A DNA stretch of 64,000 bases, from the NCBI RefSeq assembly GCF_001571365.1, contig NZ_BCTQ01000007.1, forward strand, positions 62,001 to 126,000. The letters run 5' to 3'. The translations under genes were made by a program, and so were the position numbers. Below, piece after piece: positions 45,822 to 54,096 of this stretch. The number at the start of each line of letters is the position of its first letter. The first letter of the stretch is position 1. Source of the stretch: Achromobacter denitrificans NBRC 15125 (lineage in GTDB: Bacteria; Pseudomonadota; Gammaproteobacteria; Burkholderiales; Burkholderiaceae_B). The notes under the pieces were generated by a model. That model was not told the origin of the DNA. It saw only the letters and a program-made list of their open reading frames with translations, and searched no databases.

Positions 45822-46280
45822 ATGGACGATAGCGACCTTTCATCCCCCCGGCCCGCCAGGGTCCAGGTCCCAACGGCCCAAGCCGTCTCCCAGGAGACGG
45901 CTGTTGTGCTTCTGGCGGACGACGCCAAACTGCTGTCGGAAGTCGGCTTCCTGGCGGCCGGCGCGGGCGATTCCGCCCGTGCCGAGACGATTTTTTCCGC
46001 GTTGCGGCGCTTGCGGCCCGGCCGGGCGTACCCGGTGATCGGGCTGGCCGTGACCTGGCTGAACGCGGGTCGCGCGCCGGATGCGGTGCGCCTGCTGGAG
46101 AGCGCCGTGCTCGCCGATCCGGCCGAACGGCCGCTGCTGGACGCGTGGCGCGGCTTCGCGCTGCAACTGGCGGGCCGCAGCCAGGAAAGCGCGCGCCTGC
46201 TGGAAGCGGTCGCGCTAGGCGGCGGAGACGGCGCGCGCCTGGCGCGGGCGCTGCTTGGCCTGCCGCAGGAGGGCGCGTGA
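45822..46280 (+). CDS. TPR-like T3S protein, candidate SctG-type needle chaperone
   Basis: The 152-residue protein has TPR/HrpB1-like helical repeats: LLSEVGFLAAGAGDSARAETIFSALRRLRPGRAYPVIGLAVTWLNAGRAPDAVRLLESAVLADPAERPLLDAWRGFALQLAGRSQESARLLEA. It starts 3 bases after bcrH2 and precedes sctI. In Yersinia, YscG (TPR) pairs with YscE to hold the needle protein; the sctE gene here lies in the other operon. This protein is therefore a candidate for the missing SctG, by size, fold and context only. HrpB1-type proteins are the closest fold match I recognise. Confidence 0.65.
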   Translation: MDDSDLSSPRPARVQVPTAQAVSQETAVVLLADDAKLLSEVGFLAAGAGDSARAETIFSALRRLRPGRAYPVIGLAVTWLNAGRAPDAVRLLESAVLADPAERPLLDAWRGFALQLAGRSQESARLLEAVALGGGDGARLARALLGLPQEGA

Positions 46281-46326
46281 TGCGCGCCGAGACTGCTTGT
46301 CATCATCGATTCTGGAGCTAGCGTAC

Positions 46327-46743
46327 ATGGAAATCGCCGCGCTTTCGGCTGCCTTGCCGCCCATCTTGTCCACCCCCACGACGCCGCCCGCGCAACTGGC
46401 CACCGAACGCTTCAATGCGATCATGAGCGCGCCCGAGGCCGGCGCGCCCGCCCTGACCGGCCTGCAATCGGCGCTGCAATCGGCCTTTGCCGCGCCGGTC
46501 GACGCCGCTCCGCAGACGCTAGGCAACCAGATCCTGGCCAGCCTGCGCAGCACCACCACCGAGTACTCGGAAAAGTGGCAGGGCATATCCAGCCGGATGG
46601 ACGCCATTTCCTCGCAGCCGTCGGTGGCCGAGATGATGCGCCTGCAGGCGGACATGCTGCAGATGTCGGTGCAATACGAAATGGTGGGCAAGGCGGTGTC
46701 GCGCAGCACGCAGAACATCGATTCGCTGGTCAGGATGTCGTGA
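46327..46743 (+). CDS. bscI: Type III secretion inner rod protein SctI (BscI)
   Basis: The 138-residue protein is the inner rod (SctI) that connects basal body and needle. The first part is flexible; the C-terminal helix LRSTTTEYSEKWQGISSRMDAISSQPSVAEMMRLQADMLQMSVQYEMVGKAVSRSTQNIDSLVRMS matches the conserved rod-protein end of YscI/PrgJ. The ATG at 46327 is preferred over a longer frame that overlaps the gene before it. The TGA overlaps the sctJ ATG (46743, ATGA type). Confidence 0.88.
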   Translation: MEIAALSAALPPILSTPTTPPAQLATERFNAIMSAPEAGAPALTGLQSALQSAFAAPVDAAPQTLGNQILASLRSTTTEYSEKWQGISSRMDAISSQPSVAEMMRLQADMLQMSVQYEMVGKAVSRSTQNIDSLVRMS

Positions 46744-47582
46744 TGCGCGGTGTTTCCCGTTCGTCCTTTTTTTCCTCGGCCGGCCGGCGCGGCATGACGG
46801 CCCTGCGTTTGCTGGCCATCGGCCTGACGCTGGCGCTGGCCGCCTGCGGCTCGCGCGTGGAGCTGTTCTCGGCCGCCAATGAAAGCGAAGCCAACGAGGT
46901 ATTGTCGGTGCTGCTCGACGCCGGCATTTCGGCGCAGAAGGCCGTGACCAAGACCGGCGTGGCCGTGTCCGTGGACGGCCAGCAGGTGGCGCGCGCGCTG
47001 GACATCCTGCGCGCCCGCGGGCTGCCCCGCGAACGCTTCGACGGCATGGGGCAGATCTTCCGCAAGGAAGGCCTGGTGTCCTCGCCGCTGGAAGAGCGCG
47101 CCCGCTATATCTACGCGCTGTCGCAGGAACTGACCAACACCTTGTCGCAGATGGATGGCGTGCTGGCCGCCCGCGTGCACGTGGTGTTGCCGGAACGGGG
47201 CGGGGTGGGCGAGAACACCACGCCGTCGACCGCCGCGGTATTCATCAAGCACCAGGCCGGCTACAACCTGGACGCCCTGCAGCCTCAGATCCGCAAACTG
47301 GTCACCCACGCGATTCCCGGCCTGACCGAGGACCGGGTGTCGATCGCGCTGGTGTCGGCGCAACCGGCCGCCGCCGCGCCCGCGGGCAGCGCCATGCGGC
47401 AGGTGCTGGGCATCGAGGTCGCGGATGGTTCGTCGGGCGTATTGACCGCCTGGCTGGTGGCGCTGGTGCTGCTGGTGCTGGCGCTGGCGGGCACGGTGGG
47501 CTGGCTGCTGTGGCGCTACGGTCCGCCGGCGCGCGCCAAGGCCACGACCGAGCGCCGCGAGCCCGTGGGCGAGGCGCGTTGA
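46743..47582 (+). CDS. bscJ: Type III secretion inner-membrane ring lipoprotein SctJ (BscJ)
   Basis: This is the inner-membrane ring lipoprotein of the basal body (YscJ/PrgK family). The 279-residue protein has a signal with lipobox LALAACGSRVELF (Cys around residue 37). Periplasmic ring domains follow (ANESEANEVLSVLLDAGISAQKAV; GLPRERFDGMGQIFRKEGLVSSPLEERARYIYALSQELTNTL), with a C-terminal membrane segment (GVLTAWLVALVLLVLALAGTVGWLLW, about 240-263). A start at 46794 would give a more typical signal length. It overlaps sctI by one base. Confidence 0.94.
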   Translation: MRGVSRSSFFSSAGRRGMTALRLLAIGLTLALAACGSRVELFSAANESEANEVLSVLLDAGISAQKAVTKTGVAVSVDGQQVARALDILRARGLPRERFDGMGQIFRKEGLVSSPLEERARYIYALSQELTNTLSQMDGVLAARVHVVLPERGGVGENTTPSTAAVFIKHQAGYNLDALQPQIRKLVTHAIPGLTEDRVSIALVSAQPAAAAPAGSAMRQVLGIEVADGSSGVLTAWLVALVLLVLALAGTVGWLLWRYGPPARAKATTERREPVGEAR

Positions 47583-47584
47583 CC

Positions 47585-48241
47585 ATGGGACCCGCGGCAA
47601 GCGCGCTGGGCCGGCGGCTGGTGGAGTTCAACCAGCTGCCCAGCCGCACCCTGCATCCCAGCCGCCTCGCTGCGTTCGCGCCGGCCGCGGCGCTGGAGGC
47701 GATCGCCGCCACGCCCGCCCTGGACGCGGCCTGGCATCGCCATTGGTCGCGCGACATCCTGCGCGGCCTGGGCCTGCTGGAGCGGCCCGTCACGGACGCC
47801 GGCAGGCCTGAACTGGCCCTGGCGCTGCTGGCGCCCGAGGCGCTGGCGCAGTGCGCGCGCCGCCTGGGCGCCGTGCTCTGCGGGCCCCGCCTGCGCCGCG
47901 CCATCGCGGGCGACGAGGTGCGGCTGCTGATCGCCGGCCTGGGCGCCGACCTGATGGATTTCGCGCGCCGAACGGCCGCGGGCCTGCATGCCGGCCTTCC
48001 CGAAAGCGCGGCATGGCCAGCCGGGCAGGCCGCCGCCGCGGTCGATGCATTGGGCCATGGCGCCTTGCGAGCCGCCTTGAGCGGCGCGGGGCCAGAGCTG
48101 CTGCTGCGCGCCGAACTGAAACTGCCCGATCTGCCGGCCCAGGACTCCCCCCTGCCTGCCGCCGACGCCCTGTCGCTCGGGCTATCGATATTGAAGAACA
48201 CGGATCCCACATGGCATTCCTCATTCCCCGCGATCCGCTGA
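47585..48241 (+). CDS. bscK: Type III secretion sorting platform protein SctK (BscK)
   Basis: The 218-residue protein lies between sctJ and sctL and corresponds to SctK, a cytoplasmic part of the sorting platform that links SctQ to the ring. It starts MGPAASALGRRLVEFNQLPSRTLHPSRLAAF and shows the YscK-like N-terminal pattern NxxPxxxxHPS. The rest is Ala/Leu/Gly-rich and poorly conserved. Its end overlaps the start of sctL by 31 bases. The call relies on position plus the N-terminal pattern. Confidence 0.82.
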   Translation: MGPAASALGRRLVEFNQLPSRTLHPSRLAAFAPAAALEAIAATPALDAAWHRHWSRDILRGLGLLERPVTDAGRPELALALLAPEALAQCARRLGAVLCGPRLRRAIAGDEVRLLIAGLGADLMDFARRTAAGLHAGLPESAAWPAGQAAAAVDALGHGALRAALSGAGPELLLRAELKLPDLPAQDSPLPAADALSLGLSILKNTDPTWHSSFPAIR

Positions 48242-48849
48242 CGCCCCGGGCTTCGGCCGGCCGCGTCGATCCCGCCCTGCGGGTGCTGCGCGCGGCCGAT
48301 CACGCGGCCTGGGCCGGCGCGGAAGACCTGCTGGCCCGGGCGCGCGAGCAGGCCGACGCCATCGTGGGCGGCGCCCAGGCGGCGTTCGAGCAGGAGAGTC
48401 GCCGGGGCTACGAAGAAGGGCGCGAGTCCGCGCTGCTGGACCAGGCCGAGAAGATGATCGAAACCGTCGGCCGCACGGTGGAGTACTTCGCCGGGGTCGA
48501 GAACGAGATGGTCGAATTGGTGATGGCGGCGGTGCGCAAGGTCGTGGACGGCTTCGACGACCGCGAGAAGGTGATGGTGGTGGTGCGCAACGCGCTGGCC
48601 GTCGTGCGCAACCAGAAGCAGATGACGCTGCGGCTGAACCCGGCCGAGGTGGAGACGGTGCGCGAGCAGATCAACGATCTGCTGGCGGCCTATCCCGGCG
48701 TGGGCTACCTGGACATCCTGGCCGACGGCCGCCTGGCGCGCGGCGCCTGCATCCTGGAAAGCGAGATCGGCATGGTCGAGGCCAGCCTCGACGGGCAGAT
48801 CCAGGCCTTGCGGCAAGCGTTCCAGCGCACGCTGGGCAGCCGGGTCTAG
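48211..48849 (+). CDS. bscL: Type III secretion stator protein SctL (BscL)
   Basis: The 212-residue protein is the stator/regulator of the ATPase (YscL/FliH family). It begins MAFLIPRDPLTPRASAGRVDPALRVLRAADHAAW, has a helical part (EDLLARAREQADAIVGGAQAAFEQESRRGYEEGRE) and a C-terminal V/F-type-ATPase E-subunit-like domain (KVVDGFDDREKVMVVVRNALAVVRNQKQMTLRLNPAEVETVREQIN). The 31-base overlap with sctK is unusually long for this operon. The stop codon lies inside a small inverted repeat (CTAGG/CCTAG, 48846-48862). Confidence 0.92.
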   Translation: MAFLIPRDPLTPRASAGRVDPALRVLRAADHAAWAGAEDLLARAREQADAIVGGAQAAFEQESRRGYEEGRESALLDQAEKMIETVGRTVEYFAGVENEMVELVMAAVRKVVDGFDDREKVMVVVRNALAVVRNQKQMTLRLNPAEVETVREQINDLLAAYPGVGYLDILADGRLARGACILESEIGMVEASLDGQIQALRQAFQRTLGSRV

Positions 48850-48864
48850 GACGGACACCTAGCC

Positions 48865-50196
48865 ATGCGCCAGTTCGACTACATCGCCGAGATGATGGGG
48901 CTTGCGCTCCAGGACACCCCCACCTTGCGCATCAAGGGGCGGGTCACGCAGGTGATCGGCACCATCATCAAGGCCGTGGTGCCGACGGTGAAGGTGGGCG
49001 AGGTCTGCATCCTGCGCAACCCCGGCGAGGATTTCGAGATGAAGGGCGAGGTGGTGGGCTTCGCTCGCGATGCCGCGCTGCTCACGCCGATCGGCGATAT
49101 GTACGGCATCTCCACCGCCACCGAAGTCATCCCGACCGGCCGCGCCCACATGGTGCCGGTGGGGCCCGGCCTGCTGGGCCGCGTGCTGGATGGCCTGGGC
49201 CGCCCGCTGGACGAGGCGGAGCTCGGCCCGCTGGAAGCCAGCAAGTTCTATCCGGTGTTCGCCGAGGCGCCCGATCCGCTGAAGCGCCGCATCATCGCCG
49301 AGCCGCTGGAGCTGGGCGTGCGGGCGCTGGACGGCGTGCTGACCTGCGGCGAGGGCCAGCGCATGGGCATCTTCGCGGCGGCCGGCGGCGGCAAGTCCAC
49401 CTTGATGGGCATGCTGGTCAAGGGCGCCGACGTGGACGTCACCGTGGTGGCGCTGATCGGCGAACGGGGCCGCGAAGTGCGCGAGTTCCTGGAGCACGAG
49501 CTGGGCCGCGAAGGGCGGCGCAAGAGCGTGATCGTCTGCGCCACCAGCGACAAATCCTCGATGGAGCGCGCCAAGGCGGCCTACGTGGCCACCGCCATCG
49601 CCGAATATTTCCGCGACCAGGGCAAGCGCGTGCTGTTCCTGATGGACTCGGTGACGCGCTTCGCGCGCGCCCAGCGCGAGATCGGCCTGGCCGCAGGCGA
49701 GCCGCCCACCCGCCGGGGCTATCCGCCGTCGGTATTCGCGACCCTGCCCAAGCTGATGGAGCGCGCGGGCATGAACGAGCACGGTTCGATCACGGCGCTC
49801 TACACCGTGCTGGTGGAGGGCGACGACATGACCGAGCCCATTGCCGACGAAACGCGTTCGATCCTGGACGGCCACATCGTGCTGTCGCGCAAGCTGGGCG
49901 CGGCCAACCATTACCCCGCCATCGACGTGCTGGCCTCGGCCAGCCGGGTGATGAACGCCGTCATCACGCCCGAGCACAAGCGCGCCGCCGGCCGCCTGCG
50001 CGAGCTGATGGCCAAGTACCAGGAGGTCGAGCTGCTGGTGAAGATCGGCGAATACAAGCGCGGCGGCGATGCCGTCACCGACGAGGCCATCGACAAGATC
50101 GGCGCGATCAATACCTTTCTGCGCCAGCGCACCGACGAGCGCGCGACGCTGCCGGAGGCGCTGGCGCGCATGACCGAAATCGTGGGGACGTCATGA
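48865..50196 (+). CDS. bscN: Type III secretion ATPase SctN (BscN)
   Basis: This is the hexameric ATPase that unfolds substrates and detaches chaperones. The 443-residue protein has the Walker A motif AAGGGKST (about residues 172-179), [10 protein letters not shown], Walker [22 protein letters not shown] and [25 protein letters not shown], all hallmarks of the YscN/FliI family. The C-terminal helical domain ([20 protein letters not shown]...) is intact. The stop overlaps the sctO ATG (ATGA). Confidence 0.97.
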   Translation: MRQFDYIAEMMGLALQDTPTLRIKGRVTQVIGTIIKAVVPTVKVGEVCILRNPGEDFEMKGEVVGFARDAALLTPIGDMYGISTATEVIPTGRAHMVPVGPGLLGRVLDGLGRPLDEAELGPLEASKFYPVFAEAPDPLKRRIIAEPLELGVRALDGVLTCGEGQRMGIFAAAGGGKSTLMGMLVKGADVDVTVVALIGERGREVREFLEHELGREGRRKSVIVCATSDKSSMERAKAAYVATAIAEYFRDQGKRVLFLMDSVTRFARAQREIGLAAGEPPTRRGYPPSVFATLPKLMERAGMNEHGSITALYTVLVEGDDMTEPIADETRSILDGHIVLSRKLGAANHYPAIDVLASASRVMNAVITPEHKRAAGRLRELMAKYQEVELLVKIGEYKRGGDAVTDEAIDKIGAINTFLRQRTDERATLPEALARMTEIVGTS

Positions 50197-50699
50197 GCGT
50201 GTTCGACGAACTGCTGGCCATCAAGCGCTTTCGCGAAGGCCAGGCCGAGATTGCGGTGTCGCGCCAGCGCCAGCGTCATGCCGAGGCCGACGCCGCCCGG
50301 CGCGATTCGGAGTCGGCGCTGGTGTCCTACCGCGACGAGGCCGCGCGGCGCGAGACGGCGATGTACGGCGATCTGTGCAGCCGGGTGGTGCGAGTGCGCG
50401 AGATCGAGAACGTCCTGCAGGACGTGGCCGGTCTGCGCGAAGGAGAGCGGCAGCGCGAGCAGGCGGTGGAAGCCGCCGAGCGCCGGCTGGACGAAGAGAA
50501 TCAGGCGCTGGCGGCCAGCCGCGAGCAGCATCGGCAGGCCGTGCGGCTGACGGGCAAGTTCGTGGAGCTGGCGCGCATCCACCTGGATGAACACCTGAAG
50601 GCGCTCGAACAGAAGGAAGACCTGGAAATGGAAGAGGCCGCCTCGGTATCGCGCGACCGCGAAGACTGGGAGCAGCACGAGGAGTTCGAGCCGGCATGA
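50193..50699 (+). CDS. bscO: Type III secretion stalk protein SctO (BscO)
   Basis: The 168-residue protein is a long helical hairpin like YscO/FliJ, the stalk that links the ATPase to the export gate. It is rich in E, R, A and Q with clear heptads ([29 protein letters not shown]...; [35 protein letters not shown]). It has no hydrophobic segment. Both ends overlap neighbours by four bases (ATGA), pointing to coupled translation of N-O-P. Confidence 0.88.
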   Translation: MSVFDELLAIKRFREGQAEIAVSRQRQRHAEADAARRDSESALVSYRDEAARRETAMYGDLCSRVVRVREIENVLQDVAGLREGERQREQAVEAAERRLDEENQALAASREQHRQAVRLTGKFVELARIHLDEHLKALEQKEDLEMEEAASVSRDREDWEQHEEFEPA

Positions 50700-51253
50700 G
50701 CATAGACCGACGCATCGGGCTGGAAACGGCCATCCCCCAGGGCTCCGGCATGCTGTCGAATTCCGACGGCCAGGCCGCCGGCCGCCAGGCCAGCGACGCC
50801 GACCGCCACGCGTTCGAGCAAGCCATGGCGCGCGGCGAGCCGGACGCGGCGCCCGCGCCGGCCGCCGCGCCTTCGCCGTTCTCCCTGTTCGGCGCGGCAG
50901 TGGCGGCGGCGCCGGCTGGCGGCGAGGCGCAGGCCCTGGCGCGCGCCTTGGGCGACAGCGCCGAACAGCTGCTGGTGGCCGACGGCAGCAATGGCCGCCG
51001 ACAGGTCCGCGTGGAATTGAAAGACGACGTGCTGCCCGGCGTCAGCGTGTCGGTCTACGAAGAGGAAGGCCGCTGCGTGGCCGATTTCATCTGCGCCAAC
51101 GAGCGCTCGCGCGAACGTCTTTGCGCCATGGCGCCCGAGCTGGCGGCCGAGCTGGCCGACAGCCTGGGCAGGCCGACCCGGGTGCGCGTCGGCACGGACG
51201 ACCCGGAAGACCCCTGCCTGTCGGAGACCGACGCCGATGCGCCGGTTCGCTGA
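50696..51253 (+). CDS. bscP: Type III secretion needle-length/specificity-switch protein SctP (BscP)
   Basis: The 185-residue protein occupies the YscP/SctP place, between sctO and sctQ. Family members measure needle length and switch substrate class. This one is short compared with Yersinia YscP (over 450 residues). It has a Pro/Ala-rich N-terminal half and a folded C-terminal half (QLLVADGSNGRRQVRVELKDDVLPGVSVSVYEEEGRCVADFICANERSRERLCAMAPELAAELADSL) resembling the T3S4 domain. If the ruler model holds, the needle should be short; this is an inference. Confidence 0.8.
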   Translation: MSIDRRIGLETAIPQGSGMLSNSDGQAAGRQASDADRHAFEQAMARGEPDAAPAPAAAPSPFSLFGAAVAAAPAGGEAQALARALGDSAEQLLVADGSNGRRQVRVELKDDVLPGVSVSVYEEEGRCVADFICANERSRERLCAMAPELAAELADSLGRPTRVRVGTDDPEDPCLSETDADAPVR

Positions 51254-51268
51254 TCCCCACAGAATCCC

Positions 51269-52348
51269 ATGACTGCCAGTCCCCATCCCTCCGTTTCCCC
51301 TCATCCCTTGCCGCGCCTGAGCGGCAATGAAGCGCGCGCCCGTTCGCTGATCGCGCGCCATGGCGCGGACCTGACGGTCACGCTCCGGCCCCAGGCCGGC
51401 GCCGACGCCGAACCCGCCCCGTGGCGCCTGGGCTTCACCCTGGGCGTGCCGGATGCGGTGCGCCAGTCAGCGACCCTGGCGGCCGACGTGGAATGGGCCG
51501 GCGCCCGCCTGCGCCTGGGCTTGCCGCCGTCGGCGCTCGACGCCTGGCTCGCCGCCCGGTTGCCGGGCATCGACCCCGGCGCCATGCCGGCGCCGCTGGC
51601 GGCCGCGGCCATCGAAACGCTGCTGGCCGAGGCGGCGGCGGCCCTGAACGAGGCGTCTCCCGGCGGCCCCGCGCGGGTCGTGGGCATGGGCGGCGCGCCC
51701 GCCGGGCTGCCGCAGTCCTGGACCATCGCCGCCCGCAATCCGGCCAATGGCGACACCGTCTACGCCACGCTGGACACGGACGGCCTGGGCCTGATGCTGC
51801 TGGCGAGCCTGATCGGCCGGGCCGAGCCGTCTGGCAACGGCGCCGACCTGGACGCGGTGCCGGTGCGCGTGGCCGCGCGCCTGGGCTGGACGGACCTGAC
51901 GGCCGCCGAGCTGCGGGGCCTGCAGGCGCGCGACACGATTTTCCTCGACCACTACCTGGTTTCGCCCGAAGGCGAGCTGTGGCTGGCGGCGGGCGGGCAG
52001 GGCCTGCGCGTGCGCCAAGAACAATCCTCATACCTCGTTACCCAAGGCTGGACTTCCCTTATGACCGAGACGCCCCAACTGCCGGCCGATGCCGAGCCTG
52101 GCGCCAACGCCGCGTTCGACCCGGACGCGATACCCGTGCGCCTGACGTTCGAATTGGGCGAACGCCAGCTGACGCTGGGGGAGCTGCGCCAGCTGCAACC
52201 CGGCGAAACCTTCGACCTCGAACGTCCGCTGGCCGACGGCCCGGTGATCGTGCGCGCCAACGGGGCGCTGCTCGGCACGGGCGAACTGGTGGAAATCGAC
52301 GGCAGGATAGGCGTGACCCTGCGCAGCCTGGGCAAGGCCGGCGCATGA
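51269..52348 (+). CDS. bscQ: Type III secretion C-ring/sorting platform protein SctQ (BscQ)
   Basis: The 359-residue protein forms the cytoplasmic sorting platform (YscQ/FliM-FliN family). The C-terminal SpoA domain is clear: VRLTFELGERQLTLGELRQLQPGETFDLERPLADGPVIVRANGALLGTGELVEIDGRIGVTLRSLG. An earlier SpoA-like domain lies at about 195-255 (VPVRVAARLGWTDLTAAELRGLQARDTIFLDHYLVSPEGELWL). A methionine codon at 52061 (residue 265) lies between the two SpoA domains in a locally AT-richer stretch and could start a short SctQ-C form, as known in other systems. The stop overlaps sctR by four bases. Confidence 0.92.
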   Translation: MTASPHPSVSPHPLPRLSGNEARARSLIARHGADLTVTLRPQAGADAEPAPWRLGFTLGVPDAVRQSATLAADVEWAGARLRLGLPPSALDAWLAARLPGIDPGAMPAPLAAAAIETLLAEAAAALNEASPGGPARVVGMGGAPAGLPQSWTIAARNPANGDTVYATLDTDGLGLMLLASLIGRAEPSGNGADLDAVPVRVAARLGWTDLTAAELRGLQARDTIFLDHYLVSPEGELWLAAGGQGLRVRQEQSSYLVTQGWTSLMTETPQLPADAEPGANAAFDPDAIPVRLTFELGERQLTLGELRQLQPGETFDLERPLADGPVIVRANGALLGTGELVEIDGRIGVTLRSLGKAGA

Positions 52349-53016
52349 GCGGCAGCGCGGATCCCATCAGCCTGGCGGTCGTCCTGGCGCTGCTGGCGCT
52401 GGTGCCGCTGGCCGCCGTCATGACGACCTCGTTCCTGAAGATCGCGGTGGTGCTGACGCTGGTGCGCAATGCCCTGGGCGTGCAGCAGGTGCCGCCCAAT
52501 ATGGCGCTCTACGGCCTGGCGCTGATCCTGTCGGCCTATGTCATGGGGCCGGTGGTCATGCAGATCGGCGACGAGCTGCGGACGCCGCCCGCCGCGGTGG
52601 CGCCCGGGGCGCCGGCGGCGGACCGGCTCGAAGGCATCATGGACGCGGTGGCGCGCGGCGCGGAGCCCATGCGCGCTTTCATGCTGAAGAACAGCCGGCC
52701 CGAGCAGCGGGATTTCTTCGTCCGCACCGCGCGCGAGCTGTGGGGCGAACAGGCCGCCCGCAACCTGAAGGAAGACGACCTGCTGGTGCTGATCCCATCG
52801 TTCCTGGTGTCGGAGCTGACGGCCGCTTTCCAGATCGGATTCCTGCTGTATCTGCCGTTCGTCATCATCGATCTCATCGTGTCCAACATCCTGCTGGCGA
52901 TGGGCATGATGATGGTGTCGCCGGTCACCATTTCCATGCCCCTGAAGCTGTTCCTGTTCGTCATGGTCGACGGCTGGACCCGGCTGATCCAGGGCCTGGT
53001 CCTGTCCTACGGCTGA
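52345..53016 (+). CDS. bscR: Type III secretion export apparatus protein SctR (BscR)
   Basis: This is a membrane protein of the export gate core (YscR/FliP family), arranged five copies per gate with SctS and SctT. The 223-residue protein has four hydrophobic segments. Motifs include MTTSFLKIAVVLTLVRNALGVQQVPPNMALYGLALILSAYVMGPV and the strongly conserved C-terminal part LIPSFLVSELTAAFQIGFLLYLPFVIIDLIVSNILLAMGMMMVSP. The ATG at 52345 overlaps the sctQ stop; a much longer frame from 51421 is a shadow. Confidence 0.96.
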   Translation: MSGSADPISLAVVLALLALVPLAAVMTTSFLKIAVVLTLVRNALGVQQVPPNMALYGLALILSAYVMGPVVMQIGDELRTPPAAVAPGAPAADRLEGIMDAVARGAEPMRAFMLKNSRPEQRDFFVRTARELWGEQAARNLKEDDLLVLIPSFLVSELTAAFQIGFLLYLPFVIIDLIVSNILLAMGMMMVSPVTISMPLKLFLFVMVDGWTRLIQGLVLSYG

Positions 53017-53023
53017 GCGCGCC

Positions 53024-53290
53024 ATGGCTACCGTCGATCTCGTTTCCTACATGACCCAGGCGCTGTACCTGGTGCTGTGGCTGTCGCTGCCTCCGATCGC
53101 GGTGGCGGCCATCGTGGGCACCTTGTTCTCGCTGTTCCAGGCGCTGACCCAGATCCAGGAGCAGACGCTGTCGTTCGCGGTGAAGCTGATCGCCGTGTTC
53201 GCCACCATCCTGCTCACGGCGCGATGGCTCAGCGCCGAGCTCTACAACTTCACGGTTTCCGTGTTCGACCTCTTCTACAAGATCCACTGA
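53024..53290 (+). CDS. bscS: Type III secretion export apparatus protein SctS (BscS)
   Basis: This is an 88-residue export-gate protein (YscS/FliQ family) with two membrane helices: QALYLVLWLSLPPIAVAAIVGTLFSLFQALTQIQEQTLSFAVKLIAVFATILLTARWL. The LTQIQEQTL loop between the helices is the family hallmark. It starts 7 bases after sctR and is followed 5 bases later by sctT. Confidence 0.95.
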   Translation: MATVDLVSYMTQALYLVLWLSLPPIAVAAIVGTLFSLFQALTQIQEQTLSFAVKLIAVFATILLTARWLSAELYNFTVSVFDLFYKIH

Positions 53291-53295
53291 CGCAG

Positions 53296-54096
53296 ATGAT
53301 TTCGGGCATCACCTACGCTGAGGCGAAAGTCTTCCTGGGCACGCTGGCCTTGACGCAGCCCCGGATACTGGCGCTGTGCGCGATGCTGCCGCTGTTCAAC
53401 CGGCAGCTGCTGCCGGGCATGCTGCGCTATGCCGTGTGCGCGGCCATCGGCGTCGTCCTGGTGCCCGCGCTGGCGCCGCGCTATGCCGTCATCGACCTGG
53501 GCACGCTCGACATCGCCCTGCTGGTGGTCAAAGAGGTGTTCGTCGGCATGGTGATGGGCTTTCTGGTTGCCATCCCGTTCTGGATCTTCGAGGCGGTGGG
53601 CTTCGTGGTCGACAACCAGCGCGGGGCCAGCCTGGGCGCCACCATCAACCCGGCCACGGGCAACGATTCGTCGCCCATGGGCATCCTGTTCAACCAGGCC
53701 TTCATGGTGTTCTTCCTGGTGGGCGGCGGCTTCACGCTGATGCTCACCATGCTGTACGACAGCTTCCGGCTGTGGGATCTGTGGGACTGGACGCCCACCC
53801 TGCGCCCGGAGAGCGTGCCGCTGATGCTGGACCAGCTTGGCCGTTTCCTGCGCCTGACGCTGCTGTTCGCCGCGCCGGCGATCGTGGCCATGTTCCTGGC
53901 CGAAGTCGGGCTGGCGCTGGTCAGCCGTTTCGCGCCGCAATTGCAGGTGTTCTTCCTGGCCATGCCCATCAAGAGCGCGCTGGCGCTGCTGGTGCTGGTG
54001 CTCTACATGAGCACGCTGTTCGAGTACGCCGGGGAGGCCACCGGGCAGATCGGCTCGGCGCTGCCGTTCCTCGACAACCAGTGGCGGGCGCCATGA
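53296..54096 (+). CDS. bscT: Type III secretion export apparatus protein SctT (BscT)
   Basis: This is the single-copy export-gate core protein (YscT/FliR family). The 266-residue protein has about six membrane segments and the family pattern PRILALCAMLPLFNRQLLPGMLRYAVCAAIG, VVDNQRGASLGATINPATG and an EVGLALVSRFAPQLQVFFLAMPIKS C-terminal part. The ATG at 53296 lies 5 bases after sctS. The end overlaps sctU by four bases. Confidence 0.94.
   Translation: MISGITYAEAKVFLGTLALTQPRILALCAMLPLFNRQLLPGMLRYAVCAAIGVVLVPALAPRYAVIDLGTLDIALLVVKEVFVGMVMGFLVAIPFWIFEAVGFVVDNQRGASLGATINPATGNDSSPMGILFNQAFMVFFLVGGGFTLMLTMLYDSFRLWDLWDWTPTLRPESVPLMLDQLGRFLRLTLLFAAPAIVAMFLAEVGLALVSRFAPQLQVFFLAMPIKSALALLVLVLYMSTLFEYAGEATGQIGSALPFLDNQWRAP

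Noticed and set aside
52024-52044. AGAAC-13 bases-CGTTAC inside bscQ as a further ECF promoter
   Set aside because: Spacing is one base short and the -35 part is imperfect. It lies in a coding region, though it is close to the possible internal SctQ-C start.
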